A DNA stretch of 64,000 nt from an uncultured Candidatus Poseidoniales archaeon (GTDB lineage Archaea > Thermoplasmatota > Poseidoniia > Poseidoniales > Poseidoniaceae): contig CAJJAP010000005.1 of the NCBI GenBank assembly GCA_905182185.1, positions 124,001-188,000 of the forward strand, read 5' to 3'. Under the pieces are notes generated by a model. It ran no database searches and had not been told where the DNA came from. It saw only the letters and a list, made by a program, of their open reading frames with translations. The translations under genes and the position numbers were made by a program. This document shows, piece after piece, positions 18,587 to 28,254 of this stretch. Numbering within the stretch: the first letter of the stretch is position 1; the number at the start of each line of letters is the position of its first letter.

Positions 18587-21500
18587 TCACAAATTATCCA
18601 GGTCTAGCATTGTTGGAACCGCAGCGTCTTGTTGTATTTGCTGGTTTGCTTCATGTTGCTTCCATTGCGGAACTGCGGCTTCTTGGGTTTGTGATGGTAG
18701 TGCTAATCCATTCCAACCCAATTCTCTCGCTTTGTCGAGTTCACCTTGGTTGACATAATGCTCTACCCAAGTTTGTCGGCGTCCTTCTTCTTCTGCGAAC
18801 GCATCATTGACTAATTTCTCTTCTGCCCTCGCACGCCCGAGTTTCTTCTTTCCGGCTGCCTTAGCGACTTGTGCGACAAATATCAAAGCCAATAGGAAGA
18901 CAATCACTCCACCCATCATCGTCAATAGCTCGCTATCCACTCCAAGTGCCGCCGTTTCATCTAAGTTATCGCTGTTAATGCTCGGATCTGTTTTTATTGT
19001 GCATTCTTGTCCGAACGATCCACTTGAAATCTCAGGGTCCCATGGACATGGGTCCTTTGAATTTTGAATGCCATCATTGTCGGAATCAGGACAACCCCAA
19101 TCCAAATCTAAGGCTGGGTTTCCAACAGATGTTCCTGCTTCTTTACGGCATCCATCCGGTTGCCATGCATCAATAATCGGTAGTGGTCCTGCTTCGCCAT
19201 CAGGATCGTACTTTGCTTCATCACCATATCCATCTCCATCAAAGTCATTCCATTGAGAAGGGTGAAGAGGGAAGGTGTCGGGTTGGTAGAAACTGGTTAG
19301 GTTGTCGCCCCACCCATCTCCGTCCATGTCTGACCATTGGTCGGAAATTTCGGGGAATGCATCTCCTCTTTGCTCCCTGATATTCAATAAAATCCCTGGA
19401 TAGTCAAGGTCTTCAATTGTAGTATTGGTATAGAAGTAATTGTCTCCATATCCATCTCCATCAGTATCCACCCATTGTTCTTGGTCTTCAGGGAATGCAT
19501 CATCGACATCAGCCCAACCATCAAAGTCGTAGTCAGGGCAACCGTCACGATTGTTTTCAAATGAGGCTCCTGCCTCATCTATACATTCATCTCCGGAAGG
19601 AACTCCTTGGTTGTCGCCATATCCATCACCATCGCTATCTGCCCATTGGAATGGGTCTTCTGGGAATGCATCTTCAGGGTCTGTGAATCCGTCCAAATCA
19701 GTATCTGGGCATCCTCTAGTGACCGGATTTGTGGAACTACCATCCTTTAATGGGCATACGTCTCCTTCAACACCATCGAGATTGTCTCCATAGCCATCAT
19801 TATCTGTATCTGCCCATTGAGTGGCATCATTGGAGAATTTATCTCCATTAAATCCGCCAGGGTTATCCCCATATCCATCACCATCGGTATCTTTCCATTG
19901 AGATGTATCATCTGGGAATGCATCTGGATTAGAGCCATTTGGATTATCTCCTCGTCCATCACCATCTCTATCAGACCACTGACTTGAATCATCAGGGAAT
20001 GGGTCGCCAGCATTGGAATAACCATCACCATCGCGGTCTGAACATCCAACACGATCTTCTGTTGATGTTCCAGCCTCATTGGGGCATTCGTCAGCATTAT
20101 TTCCAGATTCGTTAGAACCGTATCCGTCATTATCTTCATCACACCACTGTGTAGCGTCATTAGGGAATGCGTCAGCGCCATAACAATCAGTTCTAGCTGG
20201 CCAATTACCATCTGGGTCTGACCATCCGTCACCATCGCTATCCAAACACCCTAAGCGGTCAAATTCGGAATTACCCCAAATCGTAGGGCAACCATCAGGA
20301 CGATCGCTAAGTTCGTTATCCCCAACCCAATCTCCATCAGTATCCAACCACTGTGTTCTATCTAACGGGAAAGTGTCAGTAACATTTGCAACCGATACTA
20401 GGTCTCCTGGCCATTCACTTGGCCTAATACTCAACCAAGAAGTATTAACGAAATTATCGCCCCAACCATCACCGTCGGTATCGTTCCATTGGGTGGCATC
20501 ATCAGGGAATGAATCTCCGGTTTGATTGTACCTTATTTGGGCGCCCGTCAATGAATAATGAGTGCCTTGAATATTATTGTTGCCAATACCGTCTCCATCA
20601 GTGTCAATCCATTGTGTGCCATCGTTAGGGAAAGTGTCCGCACCATCGAAAATTGTCCAACCAGGGCCTTCATCAGAGTAGCCGTCGCCATCTGTATCTG
20701 GACAACCGTATCGGTCTTGTGTTGAATTGCCCCATATTGTAATACAAGCATCGGGTTGATTTGCAGGCGCTGGGTTGTCTCCGAAGCCATCATTATCTGT
20801 GTCATCCCATTGAGTGCCATCTACAGGGAATGCGTCTACTAAACCGTCTCCTTGGTCAGTGGTATTGTATCCATCATTATCTTCATCCAAATCTGCATAC
20901 CAGTAGTATAGGCCTTCGAAATTACGGCTTACAGCGGTAACGATGTGTACTCCATCGGGATGCCATGCTATTCCCCTGAAATCTCCGCAAGGATTCCCCT
21001 GCCATGAATTACAACCTTGTGAAGGTCTGAAGTCAAATGAATCGACGCTTAATCCGCTATCTGTTTTATAGACATAAGCAGTTGAGCCACTCGCTTGGTA
21101 ATAACCAAATCCGAAAACAACTTGACTTCCATCCGGTGAGAAATCAACAGAATAACAACTAGTTGTGTGTGTTTGTATCCATTGTTGTGTCCAACCACTT
21201 CCGACGCCTACTTTCATCAATTGAATCTTGGAACTACCAGAATCATAGCCAATACATAGGGCGATGTAGTTACCATCGGGGGACCATGCAATCCCATTAA
21301 CTGAAGCACTTGGTCCCGAGTTTGAGTAGGCCTGGGCGCCGGATGAAGTATTGACAATGAACCAATCGCCGTTACCACCCATTGCTATCATGCTTCCATC
21401 GGGGGAGAATGCTGCATCATAGAATCGATCTTCGCCGCTTGGATTATATGATGCCTCTTGTAATCCGCTTGAGATATTAATTATCTTCACTTGACCATTG

Positions 21501-22111
21501 GTTCCCTGGTTTCCAGAACGTCCTATTGTTACGGCTAATGTTTGGCTATCCGGTGAAAATTCAACATCGTTAACATAGTCACCACCGCCAACATCAACAC
21601 TAATTTCGCCATTGACGCTAGTGAAATTGTCAGCATACCAGATATTTATTGCATCATTACTTAATCCTGCAGCAACATAATTTCCATCCGGGGAATAAGC
21701 CACGCTTGTACCGGTATTGCTTGAGCCAAGACTGACCGATAGAGCATTGACGAATGTAGTTGAATTCCACTTCCTTACAAATGTACCATCTTCAACGGTA
21801 ACTAAAAATTCACCCGTTGGAGAATAATCGATATCGCGATAGTCGTTCTGCGAGGTTAACACATATTCGGTTTGGAAATTCGGATTCGGAGTGGTCCATC
21901 CATCTACAATGTCCGATTCTCCATCGCCATCTCGGTCTGGGCAGCCAGTTCTGTCGATAGATGATGTGCCACTGGCCCTAATACAATCGTCGACCGTATC
22001 GTCGGTCCCATCCATGTCGGTGTCATATGCGGAAGCATAAGGCAATAATGACATGCTGACCATTGTTACCATCAATAGTAGGGCGATTTTTTTGCTATTT
22101 GTAGAAGTCAC
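18587..22111 (-). CDS. Giant cell-surface protein: WD40-like propeller plus calcium-binding repeats
   Basis: An 1174-residue protein with a GTG start at 22111. A signal peptide (ALLLMVTMVSMSLLPYASA) is followed by one calcium repeat (DTDMDGTDDTVDDC), a WD40/YVTN-like beta-propeller at about 75-410 (repeats such as YSPTGEFLVTVEDG, YSPDGNYVAAGLS, FSPDSQTLAVTIG, WSPDGNYIALC), then about 18 Asp-rich repeats of the form DTDGDGYGDN...DAFPxDxTQW. A helix (MMGGVIVFLLALIFVAQVA) at about 1060-1080 anchors it, and a cytoplasmic tail of about 90 residues rich in charged residues follows. The repeat DNA keeps other frames open, giving several spurious ORFs. It probably binds calcium and partners at the cell surface. 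Confidence 0.78.
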   Translation of the reverse strand: MTSTNSKKIALLLMVTMVSMSLLPYASAYDTDMDGTDDTVDDCIRASGTSSIDRTGCPDRDGDGESDIVDGWTTPNPNFQTEYVLTSQNDYRDIDYSPTGEFLVTVEDGTFVRKWNSTTFVNALSVSLGSSNTGTSVAYSPDGNYVAAGLSNDAINIWYADNFTSVNGEISVDVGGGDYVNDVEFSPDSQTLAVTIGRSGNQGTNGQVKIINISSGLQEASYNPSGEDRFYDAAFSPDGSMIAMGGNGDWFIVNTSSGAQAYSNSGPSASVNGIAWSPDGNYIALCIGYDSGSSKIQLMKVGVGSGWTQQWIQTHTTSCYSVDFSPDGSQVVFGFGYYQASGSTAYVYKTDSGLSVDSFDFRPSQGCNSWQGNPCGDFRGIAWHPDGVHIVTAVSRNFEGLYYWYADLDEDNDGYNTTDQGDGLVDAFPVDGTQWDDTDNDGFGDNPAPANQPDACITIWGNSTQDRYGCPDTDGDGYSDEGPGWTIFDGADTFPNDGTQWIDTDGDGIGNNNIQGTHYSLTGAQIRYNQTGDSFPDDATQWNDTDGDGWGDNFVNTSWLSIRPSEWPGDLVSVANVTDTFPLDRTQWLDTDGDWVGDNELSDRPDGCPTIWGNSEFDRLGCLDSDGDGWSDPDGNWPARTDCYGADAFPNDATQWCDEDNDGYGSNESGNNADECPNEAGTSTEDRVGCSDRDGDGYSNAGDPFPDDSSQWSDRDGDGRGDNPNGSNPDAFPDDTSQWKDTDGDGYGDNPGGFNGDKFSNDATQWADTDNDGYGDNLDGVEGDVCPLKDGSSTNPVTRGCPDTDLDGFTDPEDAFPEDPFQWADSDGDGYGDNQGVPSGDECIDEAGASFENNRDGCPDYDFDGWADVDDAFPEDQEQWVDTDGDGYGDNYFYTNTTIEDLDYPGILLNIREQRGDAFPEISDQWSDMDGDGWGDNLTSFYQPDTFPLHPSQWNDFDGDGYGDEAKYDPDGEAGPLPIIDAWQPDGCRKEAGTSVGNPALDLDWGCPDSDNDGIQNSKDPCPWDPEISSGSFGQECTIKTDPSINSDNLDETAALGVDSELLTMMGGVIVFLLALIFVAQVAKAAGKKKLGRARAEEKLVNDAFAEEEGRRQTWVEHYVNQGELDKARELGWNGLALPSQTQEAAVPQWKQHEANQQIQQDAAVPTMLDLDNL

Positions 22112-22215
22112 GGTACTGGCCTCAGCATTGGTATAATGCGGTCATAAAAGGCTTTGCGGTGAAATTGCTCACTAATGTTTCATGCGAAATGAGGTGAAAT
22201 AAATCAAACAAGCGA

Positions 22216-23800
22216 ATGGTTCATGGCCAAATTACCCAACCGCAACATATGAGCGGTGGCTTGCCGAAGGTCAATATTGCAGTCGCAGACCGCGTATTGC
22301 TCCATCTTCTTCAACAAGACCATCAAGCGGATAGATACGTTGTTTCCTATGCTTTGACACGCCCTGGAATCGCTGATGCATGTGCGCAGCACCCCCCAAA
22401 TGTTAGCCGTTCGATGAGAGACCTCCTAAAAAATGAGTATGTTACCGAACATACCCGTAGTATCCGTGGCGATGATAGGCGGCAAAAAACATGGCAATTA
22501 ACTAATTTAGGACGTGTTTTCGCAAAAAACAGAAAGGATGAATTAGGCTTAACCAAAGTATTGGTAAGAGATGTTGAAGGAGATTTACTTGAAGTGGAAG
22601 CAAAACAAGCACCAACAAGGATTTCTGCTGATATCTCCATACTACAAGTTTTGCTTCATGCTCAACACGAGGGGATTCTAACTTTCGGAGATATCCGTTT
22701 TGGCAAAATTAGTCAAGGCGACTCCGATGACGTGCCAAAACCAGGCAGACTTACGCCCCTTGTAGGTGCACATGCAACATATCACACCGAGCCTCCAGTC
22801 ACTCGACCTGTCCATGGCAGAAAGGATGAGGTCGCCGAATTGGATAGTTGGCACTCGCAAAGAAAACCTTGCGCAGTAGTACATGGAATTGCAGGAATTG
22901 GAAAATCAACCTTAGTTGCACATTGGTTACAGAAGAGAATGGATACCGATCCAAATATCTCTGTTTGCTGGTATCCATGCCAAAGATGGGATACAGCACT
23001 TGGTTTGGCGACAAGCCTCCTCCATAGATTCGGAATCGATGAATCACACGACCCCTACAATCTGATAGAGACGTTACCGCTAACTCCAGGTGCAAAAATG
23101 GATGTTGACACATGGAGGCGGAGATTGTTGACATATCTAACCGATGCTAATACCATCAGAGAGCGCTTTAATAGTGAAAAAGGTGGCCCTCCTCCGTATT
23201 GGTTAATTGTAATTGATGACATTCATCACATCATTGATGAAGCAAGAGATCTGTTAGGGGCTTTGATTCAAATTTCTAAGAACACTCCATTGAAATTATT
23301 ATTTATTAGCAGAACTTCTCTCGACATCTATGATAGAAGAGACGTTCATACAAGAGATGTCGTGACGAGAACTTGCATTGAGTGGATTGAGCCTAGAAGA
23401 AACTGGCAATTGGTTGGATGATTTGGCTAATAAATCATCACTTGAAGTCGGTGAAATACATGCCGCCACAGGCGGGCATCCTCTCGCATTGGAACTACTG
23501 GAACTTTATGGAAATCCCACTCACAGCGATTGGTTAAGATTCTTGGATGAAGAGATTATTACTCACTTGCCCGATGGCGAAAGAGAATTATTACTGACCC
23601 TTGCTGTTGCCAAAAAACCTGTCGCTTGGGCCAAATTAGCAAAGGCCGTTGGATGGGAAGGTGTTCCACCTGAGAACCTGATATCTCATGGATTGTTGTT
23701 GGAATTAGAAGAGGGGATGTGGCTTCATGAAGCAATGCGAGAACGCTTATTGAGAGATGTCGGAACTGCTCAGAATGAGCGCAAAAAACAATTGGATTGA
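22216..23800 (+). CDS. Winged-helix STAND-type ATPase, split by a frameshift near 23370
   Basis: The first 401 codons hold an N-terminal winged helix (about 20-95: HLLQQDHQADRYVVSYALTRPGIADA, then ..NVSRSMRDLLKNEYV) and a NTPase domain with Walker A VVHGIAGIGKSTLV at about 220-233, Walker B YWLIVIDDIHHI and sensor segment LLFISRTS. The frame then stops at 23421, while the next frame continues with LSGLSLEETGNWLDDL and ATGGHPLALELLEL, the expected helical GxP module, to 23800. The combined length is 1585 nt, i.e. one extra base; removing one A in gagaac at about 23370 restores TRLALSGLSLEE. The intact protein would be about 527 residues. Its role, regulation or defence signalling, is unknown. 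Confidence 0.65.
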
Positions 23801-23803
23801 TGA

Positions 23804-24148
23804 TTAAAAATCATTGGCCGACATGTGTTCATCGATCCATTGCAATAGTTTTGGTTTTGGTAACGCGCCAGCCTTGTTAGAAATCAATTTACCATCATGA
23901 TAGAGATACAATGCAGGTATTCCTCGAACTCCAAGTTTTCCAGCAGTCATTGTATTTGCATCAGTGTCAACCTTTGCGATGAGTATTTCTCTTTCTTTAG
24001 CAACATCAGCAAGAATTGGTGCTATTGCCTTACAAGGACCACACCAAGCTGCCCAAAAATCAACCAGTACCCAACCGCCCTCGTTGATTGTTTCATCATA
24101 TGTTCCATCTGTTACTGCTCTAACCTCACCCATTGGCTCACCTATCAA
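23804..24148 (-). CDS. trxA: Thioredoxin
   Basis: A 114-residue thioredoxin with the active site FWAAWCGPCKAIAP at about residues 30-43 and the cis-proline loop VRGIPALYLYHDGK. It reduces protein disulfides in the cytoplasm. The ATG at 24148 may be bypassed for 24133 (MGEVRAV), since the conserved fold begins after it. It is convergent with the STAND ATPase (3 bp apart) and divergent from rpe. Confidence 0.93.
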   Translation of the reverse strand: MIGEPMGEVRAVTDGTYDETINEGGWVLVDFWAAWCGPCKAIAPILADVAKEREILIAKVDTDANTMTAGKLGVRGIPALYLYHDGKLISNKAGALPKPKLLQWIDEHMSANDF

Positions 24149-24272
24149 TATCTCAATGGGTGAGTTTTATGAGTCTTTGCACGACAAATTTAGCATAATT
24201 TCGCAAAATGCTGAAAAATTCTCGCGGCAGCCTAATGAGAAGTCGCCGCTTGGCTCGCTTTGAGGGACAATA

Positions 24273-24944
24273 TTGATTATCGCACCCAGTGTTTTGACGT
24301 CCGACTTAAGTGATTTAGCAAACGCATGCCAAAAGGCAGTAGATGCAGGTCTCGATTGGCTTCATTTGGATGTCATGGATGGGAACTTTGTGCCAAATCT
24401 AACCTTTGGCCCGCCTGTAATTAAGGCATTGAGAAAGGCACTTGGAGATGGTCCAGTGTTTGATGCCCACCTAATGATTACAAATGCTGAACAATCATTC
24501 CAACAATATATTGATGCGGGATGTAACCACATTTCAGTCCATGTTGAAGCTGTAACTCACCTTCACCGCTTAGTCACCGCTATTAGAGAGGCTGGAGCGA
24601 GTGTCGGCGTTGTACTAAATCCTGCAACTCCGATAGATGCGGCCCTTGAGGTCCTTTCTGAAATCGATTTGATATTGATAATGAGCGTTAATCCTGGCTT
24701 TGGTGGTCAATCTTTTATCCCATCAGTCGAAAAGAAAATCCGCAGGTTAAACGCCGCAATACAAGAACAAGTTTCTGCGGGAGGTCGCCCAGTTCAGATT
24801 CAAGTTGATGGTGGAGTAAAAGCACACAACATTGCAATGTTAAGAGATTGGGGTGTGAGCAATTGTGTTGTAGGTTCAGGTTTATTCAATGATTCACGTG
24901 CCCTAGTAGACAATCTTGCTATTATTCACAAAGCACTAGAGTGA
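24273..24944 (+). CDS. rpe: Ribulose-phosphate 3-epimerase
   Basis: A 223-residue TIM-barrel enzyme that interconverts ribulose 5-phosphate and xylulose 5-phosphate. Diagnostic segments are MIIAPSVLTSDLSDLA, LHLDVMDGNFVPNLTFGP, FDAHLMI, ISVHVEA, MSVNPGFGGQSF and VDGGV, covering the metal ligands (His, Asp, His, Asp) and the phosphate loop. The start is TTG at 24273, immediately before IIAPSVL; no ATG fits. It is 15 bp upstream of a glycosyltransferase and may be co-transcribed with it. Confidence 0.94.
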   Translation: MIIAPSVLTSDLSDLANACQKAVDAGLDWLHLDVMDGNFVPNLTFGPPVIKALRKALGDGPVFDAHLMITNAEQSFQQYIDAGCNHISVHVEAVTHLHRLVTAIREAGASVGVVLNPATPIDAALEVLSEIDLILIMSVNPGFGGQSFIPSVEKKIRRLNAAIQEQVSAGGRPVQIQVDGGVKAHNIAMLRDWGVSNCVVGSGLFNDSRALVDNLAIIHKALE

Positions 24945-24959
24945 GAAGGAGTTTTTGAA

Positions 24960-26054
24960 ATGCGCATTTTGATTGCGTCAACCCTTTACCCGATTCCAAC
25001 AAATGTTGCAAGGGGTACTTTTGTTGCAGATCATGTTGATGCATTGAAAAAATCGGGGCATGAAGTAAGAGTATTGAATCCACTTCCGCGAATGTTGAGA
25101 TATTACGAAACTGGCCGTTCAACATTAACTGGAGTAGCCAAGGCACCTACATCTTATGAGCATGGAGAGGATAAAATATTCTCTCCAAGATACTGGGCTT
25201 TTCCAGAAAGCCCCTATCCAGAATTTACAATTTCAAGCATTAAGCGACGCCGCAAAGGCATCGAGGAATGGTTGGATGATTGGCGCCCAGAAGTAATAAT
25301 TTCTCACACATTATGGCCCAGTGCATTCTTAGCAACCCACCTTGCAAAGAGATGGAATGTCCCTTGCGTAGGTGTTGTTCATGGCTATGATTTTGATGTA
25401 GCCCTTTCACATAAAAATACTAAAAAATCGCTACAACAAATATTGAAAAAAATAGATCATCTCGTCTTAGTGTCTAATCGTTTGAAGGATATTGCCATCT
25501 CCAATAATTTCGCCGAAGAAAATTGTAGTGTCATCCCATGCCATGTTTCAGTAGAAAATGAATGGCTCAAAGATATCAAGAATTGGCGAGGTAGATGGCG
25601 TAAAGACAAACTGGAAATACTATTCCCTGGCGATGCTAGACGTCCAGAAAAAAACCATTACTTAGCATTAAAAACCGGTGAAGAATTAGAACGAAGAGGT
25701 TGGGTTGTAGGAGTCACAACCCTGAATCAACAACCGCGCAGTATCGTGTGGGATAGAATGCTTGTAGCATCGGTTACTCTGATAACTTCCAAGAGAGAAT
25801 CTGGACCATTGGTGGCGCGGGAATCAATCGCCTGTGGTACTCCTGTTGTTGCTGTTGATGTCGGTGATTTGAGCGAATGGCTTCCCAGTAAATTCATCTC
25901 TCAAGAATATGATGAGTTGCAGTTGGCCGATGCGGTTGAGAATGCCATCGCTGCGGACTGGAAAAAAGATAAAATCGAATTACCCGAGCGCTTTAGCATC
26001 AAGCATTGTCAAGACTCTTGGGATTCACTTTTGAATAGATTAGTGAAGCAATGA
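24960..26054 (+). CDS. GT4-family glycosyltransferase
   Basis: A 364-residue GT-B protein. The N-terminal acceptor domain starts MRILIASTLYPIPTNVARGTFVADHVDALKKSG..V.VL; the C-terminal donor domain has LEILFPGDARRPEKNHYLAL and the E-x7-E region ITSKRESGPLVARESIACGTPVVAVDVGDLSEWL. It probably transfers a sugar during surface-glycan assembly and opens the polysaccharide locus. An SD gaaggag lies before the ATG. Its last 56 bp overlap the convergent flippase gene. Confidence 0.85.
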   Translation: MRILIASTLYPIPTNVARGTFVADHVDALKKSGHEVRVLNPLPRMLRYYETGRSTLTGVAKAPTSYEHGEDKIFSPRYWAFPESPYPEFTISSIKRRRKGIEEWLDDWRPEVIISHTLWPSAFLATHLAKRWNVPCVGVVHGYDFDVALSHKNTKKSLQQILKKIDHLVLVSNRLKDIAISNNFAEENCSVIPCHVSVENEWLKDIKNWRGRWRKDKLEILFPGDARRPEKNHYLALKTGEELERRGWVVGVTTLNQQPRSIVWDRMLVASVTLITSKRESGPLVARESIACGTPVVAVDVGDLSEWLPSKFISQEYDELQLADAVENAIAADWKKDKIELPERFSIKHCQDSWDSLLNRLVKQ

Positions 26055-27480
26055 AGTAGATTGCAGGTAGTGAAACGCCGATAATAAAGTCCCGATTCCA
26101 TAGTGAATAACTTGCGATTGCTACCGATGAGATCAATAGAATCCAAGCGCTCATATTGCCCTTGACAAGAGACCAAGAGCAACTCAAATGAATGGAAAGT
26201 ATTAGCAAGAAAAATGAAGTAATCGATGAAGCGAACGCTGCGGAAGCAATCGCTTGTGTTATGCCTATTTCAGAGAAATGTGAAATTAGGACCCATCCAA
26301 CTAGACTACCGAAAACCACTACCAGTGACACGAATAAGGTGAATTTCCAAGGTTTTTTCCCAGCCTTTAATGCCGTGTAAAAAGGAGTGGACAATAACGT
26401 CATTGACCACCCAAATAAGAGTATGAAGAAGATGTCGACTGCCGACGCACCTAGACTTCCATCGGTATATTGTAACGGGAATGCAATCGGCAAAAGCAAC
26501 CATACGATGATAGCGCCGCAATAAAATCCAATCGGCATAAGGTTGAAACAAAAATGCATTGACTTGACCATTTCAGATTTGAATGCTGAGTCATCGTCAC
26601 GGACATTACCGAGTACCGGCAATAATGCTGAACGCATCGCTTGGGGGACAACTAATCCGGCCAGCCATGCCAATTGTGCTACGTGGAATAATGCAGCGGC
26701 ATCAATACCCATGTATCCGGCTAAAATGAACTTTTCAATTCTGATCACATATGGCAATATTCCTAATGTTATTGCGAATGGCATTGCTGAAAAAAACAGT
26801 TGTTTGGGGCTTGTCCATGACTCTCCTAAATCACTCCAATTCCATATCTCTTTAGATAGCCAAAGCGGTTTAGATAATTTTGCTAATTGTATTAATGAGA
26901 ATATCCATGAAATAAAAGCCCCAGATAAAAATGCAACTGCGAAATACTCAACATTATCATATCCTTTAATGAATAAAAAGCAGTACAGTGCCGTGGTTAT
27001 CGCACGCTCGATTACTTTAGTAACGCCTTCAATACGCGCTTCTCCAATAGCCCTTAGTGCACTTCTAGGCGCATATGATGCAATATGAACAATAGCGATA
27101 ATGGATGTTAGAACCAATAGTGGAATTTCATTTTGCCAAGATGGAATGAGTTGTGGTGTTAGTAAAAGAGTTAGTAAAAAGAATGGAATGGCGATTTTTA
27201 GTTGCATTCCGTATACTCGCCAAACAGCGGGCCATACTAGATGAGGCGCTTTTACCCCATCTCTTGCCAATAATGTTGGAAGCCCTAAATCGATTATTAA
27301 GAAAGTAGTGGCAAATAAATCAAGCAGAATAATGAATAAACCATAATCACTTGATAGCAATGAACGAGTCAGAATGACTTGACCGACTAGTGCTAAAAAC
27401 ACAGCAAATAGGTCTGCACCAGCAAGCCAAGTAGAATCTCGTTTCATCTCGGGTAGACGGAATCCACCCGGTTGTGACAT
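25999..27480 (-). CDS. Polysaccharide flippase (Wzx/MATE-like, MVF superfamily)
   Basis: About 490 residues with 12 or more hydrophobic helices, beginning MSQPGGFRLPEMKRDSTWLAGADLFAVFLALVGQVILTR. The pattern of paired helices with a conserved YGLFIILLDLFATTFLIIDLGLPTLLAR segment resembles Wzx-type flippases and oligosaccharide exporters that flip lipid-linked glycans across the membrane. The frame is open upstream to 27639, but that would overlap bolA; ATGs at 27480 and 27513 are both possible. The tail-to-tail overlap with the GT4 gene is 56 bp. Confidence 0.78.
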   Translation of the reverse strand: MSQPGGFRLPEMKRDSTWLAGADLFAVFLALVGQVILTRSLLSSDYGLFIILLDLFATTFLIIDLGLPTLLARDGVKAPHLVWPAVWRVYGMQLKIAIPFFLLTLLLTPQLIPSWQNEIPLLVLTSIIAIVHIASYAPRSALRAIGEARIEGVTKVIERAITTALYCFLFIKGYDNVEYFAVAFLSGAFISWIFSLIQLAKLSKPLWLSKEIWNWSDLGESWTSPKQLFFSAMPFAITLGILPYVIRIEKFILAGYMGIDAAALFHVAQLAWLAGLVVPQAMRSALLPVLGNVRDDDSAFKSEMVKSMHFCFNLMPIGFYCGAIIVWLLLPIAFPLQYTDGSLGASAVDIFFILLFGWSMTLLSTPFYTALKAGKKPWKFTLFVSLVVVFGSLVGWVLISHFSEIGITQAIASAAFASSITSFFLLILSIHLSCSWSLVKGNMSAWILLISSVAIASYSLWNRDFIIGVSLPAIYFIASLIYSKVNPKSLDNA

Positions 27481-27571
27481 GCTTATCGCAACGACTGGTG
27501 AGTTTTCAAGCATCGTATTGGATAGCACAGGTTCAAAGCCATTTGGCGCGAGGCGATGATGAGGCGAGACA

Positions 27572-27892
27572 ATGGTTACAGTTGATTGGTTAGCACAAGA
27601 AGTCCTTGTAGCAGTCCCAGATGCAGATGTTGAAGTCATCGATTTACACGGCTCAGGAGACCATTTTCATGTTCGCATTATTGCTGCAGAATTTGAGGGT
27701 ATGCGCCCACTACAACGCCAAAAGCAAGTTTTAGCGCACATGAAGCAACATATTCCTCACCCAGTTCATGCACTTGATTTGAAGTGTATGACTCCAGCAC
27801 AAGCAGAAACTGCTGGTGATACAGCGTTTGACCCTCATGGCGGTGGACAAGGAATCCACATTCGCCGAATAAAGAAATTAAACAAGGAGTGA
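27572..27892 (+). CDS. bolA: BolA-family protein
   Basis: A 106-residue protein. The BolA core reads VIDLHGSGDHFHVRIIAAEFEGMRPLQRQKQVLAHMKQHI, then HALDLKCMTPAQA, including the conserved histidine after GSGD that can bind an Fe-S cluster with a CGFS glutaredoxin. A C-terminal tail GGGQGIHIRRIKKL is extra. The stop overlaps the SD of the glutaredoxin gene just downstream, so the two are an operon and probably one Fe-S trafficking module. BolA is uncommon in archaea. Confidence 0.86.
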   Translation: MVTVDWLAQEVLVAVPDADVEVIDLHGSGDHFHVRIIAAEFEGMRPLQRQKQVLAHMKQHIPHPVHALDLKCMTPAQAETAGDTAFDPHGGGQGIHIRRIKKLNKE

Positions 27893-27897
27893 TAAAT

Positions 27898-28218
27898 ATG
27901 CAATGGACCAATGAGGAAATACAAGCAATAGTTGACGAACACGCTTTGGTGTTGTTCATGAAAGGCGACCCTAATGAACCACAGTGTGGGTTTTCAAGTA
28001 GAGCTGCACAGGTTTTGCAGACTTTTGGTGAACCATTCGCTGCAGTAAACATTCTCAGCGACCCTAGAGCAATTCCCTCGGTTTGTGCTTGGTCTGATTT
28101 CCCTACAATGCCGCAAGTGTTTGTTCAAGGCGAATTGGTCGGAGGATCTGACATCGTTTTGGAAATGCTCGAAGATGGCTCTCTAAAGGAAATGTTTGAT
28201 GCAGGACGCAAGGCTTGA
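27898..28218 (+). CDS. Monothiol CGFS glutaredoxin (Grx4/Grx5 type)
   Basis: A 106-residue protein starting at ATG 27898 (aaggag SD eight bases upstream; a GTG at 27889 is alternative). The core LVLFMKGDPNEPQCGFSSRAAQVL carries the CGFS active site; FPTMPQVFVQGELVGGSDIV is the cis-proline and glutathione-binding GG-D segment. Such proteins hold a bridging [2Fe-2S] cluster with glutathione and BolA. Being 5 bp after bolA makes a functional pair very likely. Glutathione or a substitute thiol in this organism is not shown. Confidence 0.9.
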   Translation: MQWTNEEIQAIVDEHALVLFMKGDPNEPQCGFSSRAAQVLQTFGEPFAAVNILSDPRAIPSVCAWSDFPTMPQVFVQGELVGGSDIVLEMLEDGSLKEMFDAGRKA

Positions 28219-28254
28219 ACAGGCGTTTTATACACCCGTATTGTCGGTGGTTTT

